Shown piece by piece: positions 62,201-64,000 of a DNA stretch of 64,000 nucleotides. Made by a program: the position numbers and the translations under genes. This DNA is from Mayamaea pseudoterrestris (Eukaryota > Bacillariophyta > Bacillariophyceae > Sellaphorales > Sellaphoraceae): positions 2,232,001 to 2,296,000 of the forward strand of contig BROI01000002.1 of the NCBI GenBank assembly GCA_027923505.1, given 5' to 3'. Numbering within the stretch: the stretch's first letter is position 1; the number at the start of each line of letters is the position of its first letter. The notes under the pieces are model-generated. The model saw only the letters and a program-made list of their open reading frames with translations. It searched no databases and was not told the origin of the DNA.

Positions 62201-64000
62201 CTACTTTGGGGCCAAGTCCGACGGCTTGAGACCTTTACTGTCCGTCCGATCGTCACTTACTCCGAGGGATTTTAACAGCTCAATAACTTCGCGCTGCCCA
62301 TTCTCATATGCCCAAAAAAGAGGTCCCCGGCCGTCCTCACTCCGACTGTGAGCAGCGTGAGGTATTTGTGAAAAGAGAGCTTTTAGTTCTTCCATCCGCC
62401 CTCTTGAAACCAATTCCCATAGCATGGTGGTCGTTTCATCATTCGTCCAGTCCTCATTCAGCATATCAATATCCGCTGGAGTCAAGACGGCTGGTTTGTC
62501 CTGTATGACTGGATTCTTTTTCTTCTTTCCTGCAAGCTTTTCGCCTGAACTGTGCCCCTTTTTAAGATTCTCCATGTACTGCTTCGTATAGTCTTCGTCT
62601 ACCTCGCCGCTCTTGCGGTTAAAATCCTCAAGCTGCTGAAAGTCCCTCTTCTCCTTCAAAATCTTCTCCAGTGCTGGAGGATACTGTCCTCTACAGAACC
62701 AGCTACCCGGAGCGTCACAGATGCGATTGGCGGGGTTTTCCACCCATTCTTTGCTTTCTTTTGAAACGCTCAAAACCTTGTAGATCCGAACCTTTGCGTG
62801 CTTGGATCTGAATACCTCCTTAAATCGGTTAGGGTCAACCTTCACGTTGGGAGCCACTTGGTTCATAACCATCTTATACAGCAAACTATCTTCCATGGAA
62901 TCTGTTGGCGTCCGATCAGACTACAGTAAAAAATCGAAAATGCGCGTTAGACACCAATCCATCCATGGAACTAAGAATTGGCAAACGAATGCACTTACGT
63001 AGAAACCAAAGTCCCGACATGTTGGTTCGGCACACAGACCGCGGAAAACAGAATTAGCGATTCGTCGCAAATGAGGCGACTTGGCGAGATCATCGCCGCC
63101 ACCGCCGGACCAAACAAGTACGTAATCAGCCAAGTGACGTGTAATTCGATGTGCTTCCTTCTCTGGAGCAGTTAACGTTCTGCCCAGTAAGGCAATATGT
63201 TCATGATTCCATGTGTTACCATCAGCAAGGGTTGTTCGTTCGGAGATACCTGTGATTTGATAACCATAGTCCCACCAAGCCATTATACGAGCATCCTCGG
63301 GTGTGTTATCACGGAGCCACCAATAAGCCTCACGATAGTCATCAATGACAACCGTCTTACCATCTCGCGTTCGCGATTTTTGTATGATTGATGGATGAGA
63401 AATGCCATGCGCCATTTGATGCGAGTAATCCCAAAAGTCACGGCCATATGGAATCGACTGGTAAATGGCATAAAATGCGACGAAAAGGCGAATGCCTTTG
63501 ACATATAGTGGATCAGCCCCGCTGAATTCAACGTTGTACTTCTTGCTAGACAAATTCGACCTTCCGTTTGATTTGGCTTTATAAGGCTTGCCATTCTTCA
63601 CAGGAGCGGCTGCAGTAACATTGTTCGCACTCTCCGCGCTTGTATCCGGACCATTCAGCAAGGCCGTAAACGAGGTGCAATCCCCTGCGACACTTCCAAT
63701 CGCCCATGACAATGCGCGTCCCAAAACAATCCCACCAAGTGCCGACGTAATGGGGGCTGTCAACAGAATGAGTCGAACCATGCGATGCGAGAAAAAGTAG
63801 GCAGCCATGCCGTACACGAGCAGAAATGCGCTGCTGTCACTGACGAAAAAGAGTGCCGTCATGGCCATTCCAACGGGCGCCAAATACATGGCAACGTTCA
63901 AATATTGATAGTAAGCTTGTGGTGAAGCTGCTTGATGCTCCGCAACCGAGTCGACCAAAGGATTGCCAGTTTTCGTATGCTCCACAAACAATCCTCGAAC
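62201..64000 (-). CDS. STT3: STT3, copy 2, partial at window end, with ankyrin-like tail
   Basis: The 3' two exons of a second STT3 gene: 62999 to beyond 64000, and 62201-62920, with a 78-base intron. The visible 574 residues begin VRGLFVEHTKTGNPLV and cover SVAEHQAAS, the WWDYG motif (MAWWDYGYQITGISERTT) and GNTWNHEHIA. The C-terminal extension is shared with copy 1: QLEDFNR, DYTKQYMENL, then ankyrin-like DGRGPLFWAYENGQREVIEL. The intron here splits DFGFY from SDRTPTDSMEDS; copy 1 has no intron at that position. The N-terminal half is outside the window. Two complete STT3 genes would allow distinct OST complexes, as in animals and plants, but expression is unknown. Confidence 0.95.

Noticed and set aside
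1-64000. Searched by eye for transposons, retroelements, virus-like elements, tRNA, rRNA, snRNA and CRISPR arrays
   Set aside because: No reverse transcriptase, integrase, capsid-like frame, long terminal repeats, inverted terminal repeats, cloverleaf or spaced-repeat array was recognised. A covariance-model search would be needed to exclude small RNA genes.

Overview
The window is nuclear DNA from a photosynthetic stramenopile, most likely a diatom. The evidence is: compact protein-coding genes on both strands with short GT-AG introns (78 to about 235 bases); five predicted proteins whose signal peptide ends in a diatom-type plastid cleavage motif (A-F or A-W, as in AAAFTF, SYAWIP, SSAFVS, ADAFQF, ADAWPL); an isocitrate dehydrogenase fused to an EF-hand; and a very large nuclear-looking protein carrying a short repeat that I know only from diatom hypothetical proteins. 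The lineage call is inference, because no organelle or rRNA sequence is present.

Layout. 0.3-6.2 kb: a 1908-residue protein of unknown function with internal repeats and a C-terminal CCHC-like cluster. 6.2-12 kb: EF-hand isocitrate dehydrogenase, a membrane protein and the GPI mannosyltransferase PIG-M. 12-18.2 kb: plastid SufA/IscA-type Fe-S protein with a 25-base exon, a sulfotransferase, a VKOR-thioredoxin fusion (LTO1 type) and a CHY/RING ubiquitin ligase. 18.8-23.6 kb: a 1618-residue secreted protein with a mucin-like stretch and two propeller plus VWA-like units. 24.2-26.1 kb: an EME1-like DNA repair protein. 26.4-30.7 kb: two paralogous small secreted proteins, a plastid membrane protein with a duplicated segment and a TLC-domain protein. 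30.9-36.7 kb: two Cys-rich membrane proteins, a Ser-rich hypothetical and an Srp40/NOLC1 protein, the last divergent from ribosomal protein uS10 (37.2 kb). 38.1-49.7 kb: MATE, amino-acid, sugar and triose-phosphate/nucleotide-sugar-type transporters with two small unknowns. 49.9-55.6 kb: SCO copper chaperone, an ABC half-transporter, a probable GPI-anchored Cys-rich protein and cytochrome c. 56.1-57.6 kb: a zinc-finger-like ORF in gene-poor DNA. 57.6-58.7 kb: a plastid PDZ-like protein. 59.1-64 kb: two STT3 oligosaccharyltransferase genes tail to tail, the second running off the window.

The genes do not form one pathway. Some themes recur: thylakoid or plastid redox and Fe-S assembly (LTO1, SufA), mitochondrial respiration (SCO, cytochrome c, probably the dehydrogenase), ER glycosylation and GPI synthesis (PIG-M, two STT3), and membrane transport. 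Many neighbours are divergent and share 0.15-1 kb of upstream DNA. These gaps repeatedly contain an 8-base core TACCGGTA or TACCGATA, which is the most interesting non-coding signal here. I saw no tRNA, rRNA, CRISPR, LTR element, reverse transcriptase or virus-like element. Exon borders were placed by eye from splice consensus and reading frame.
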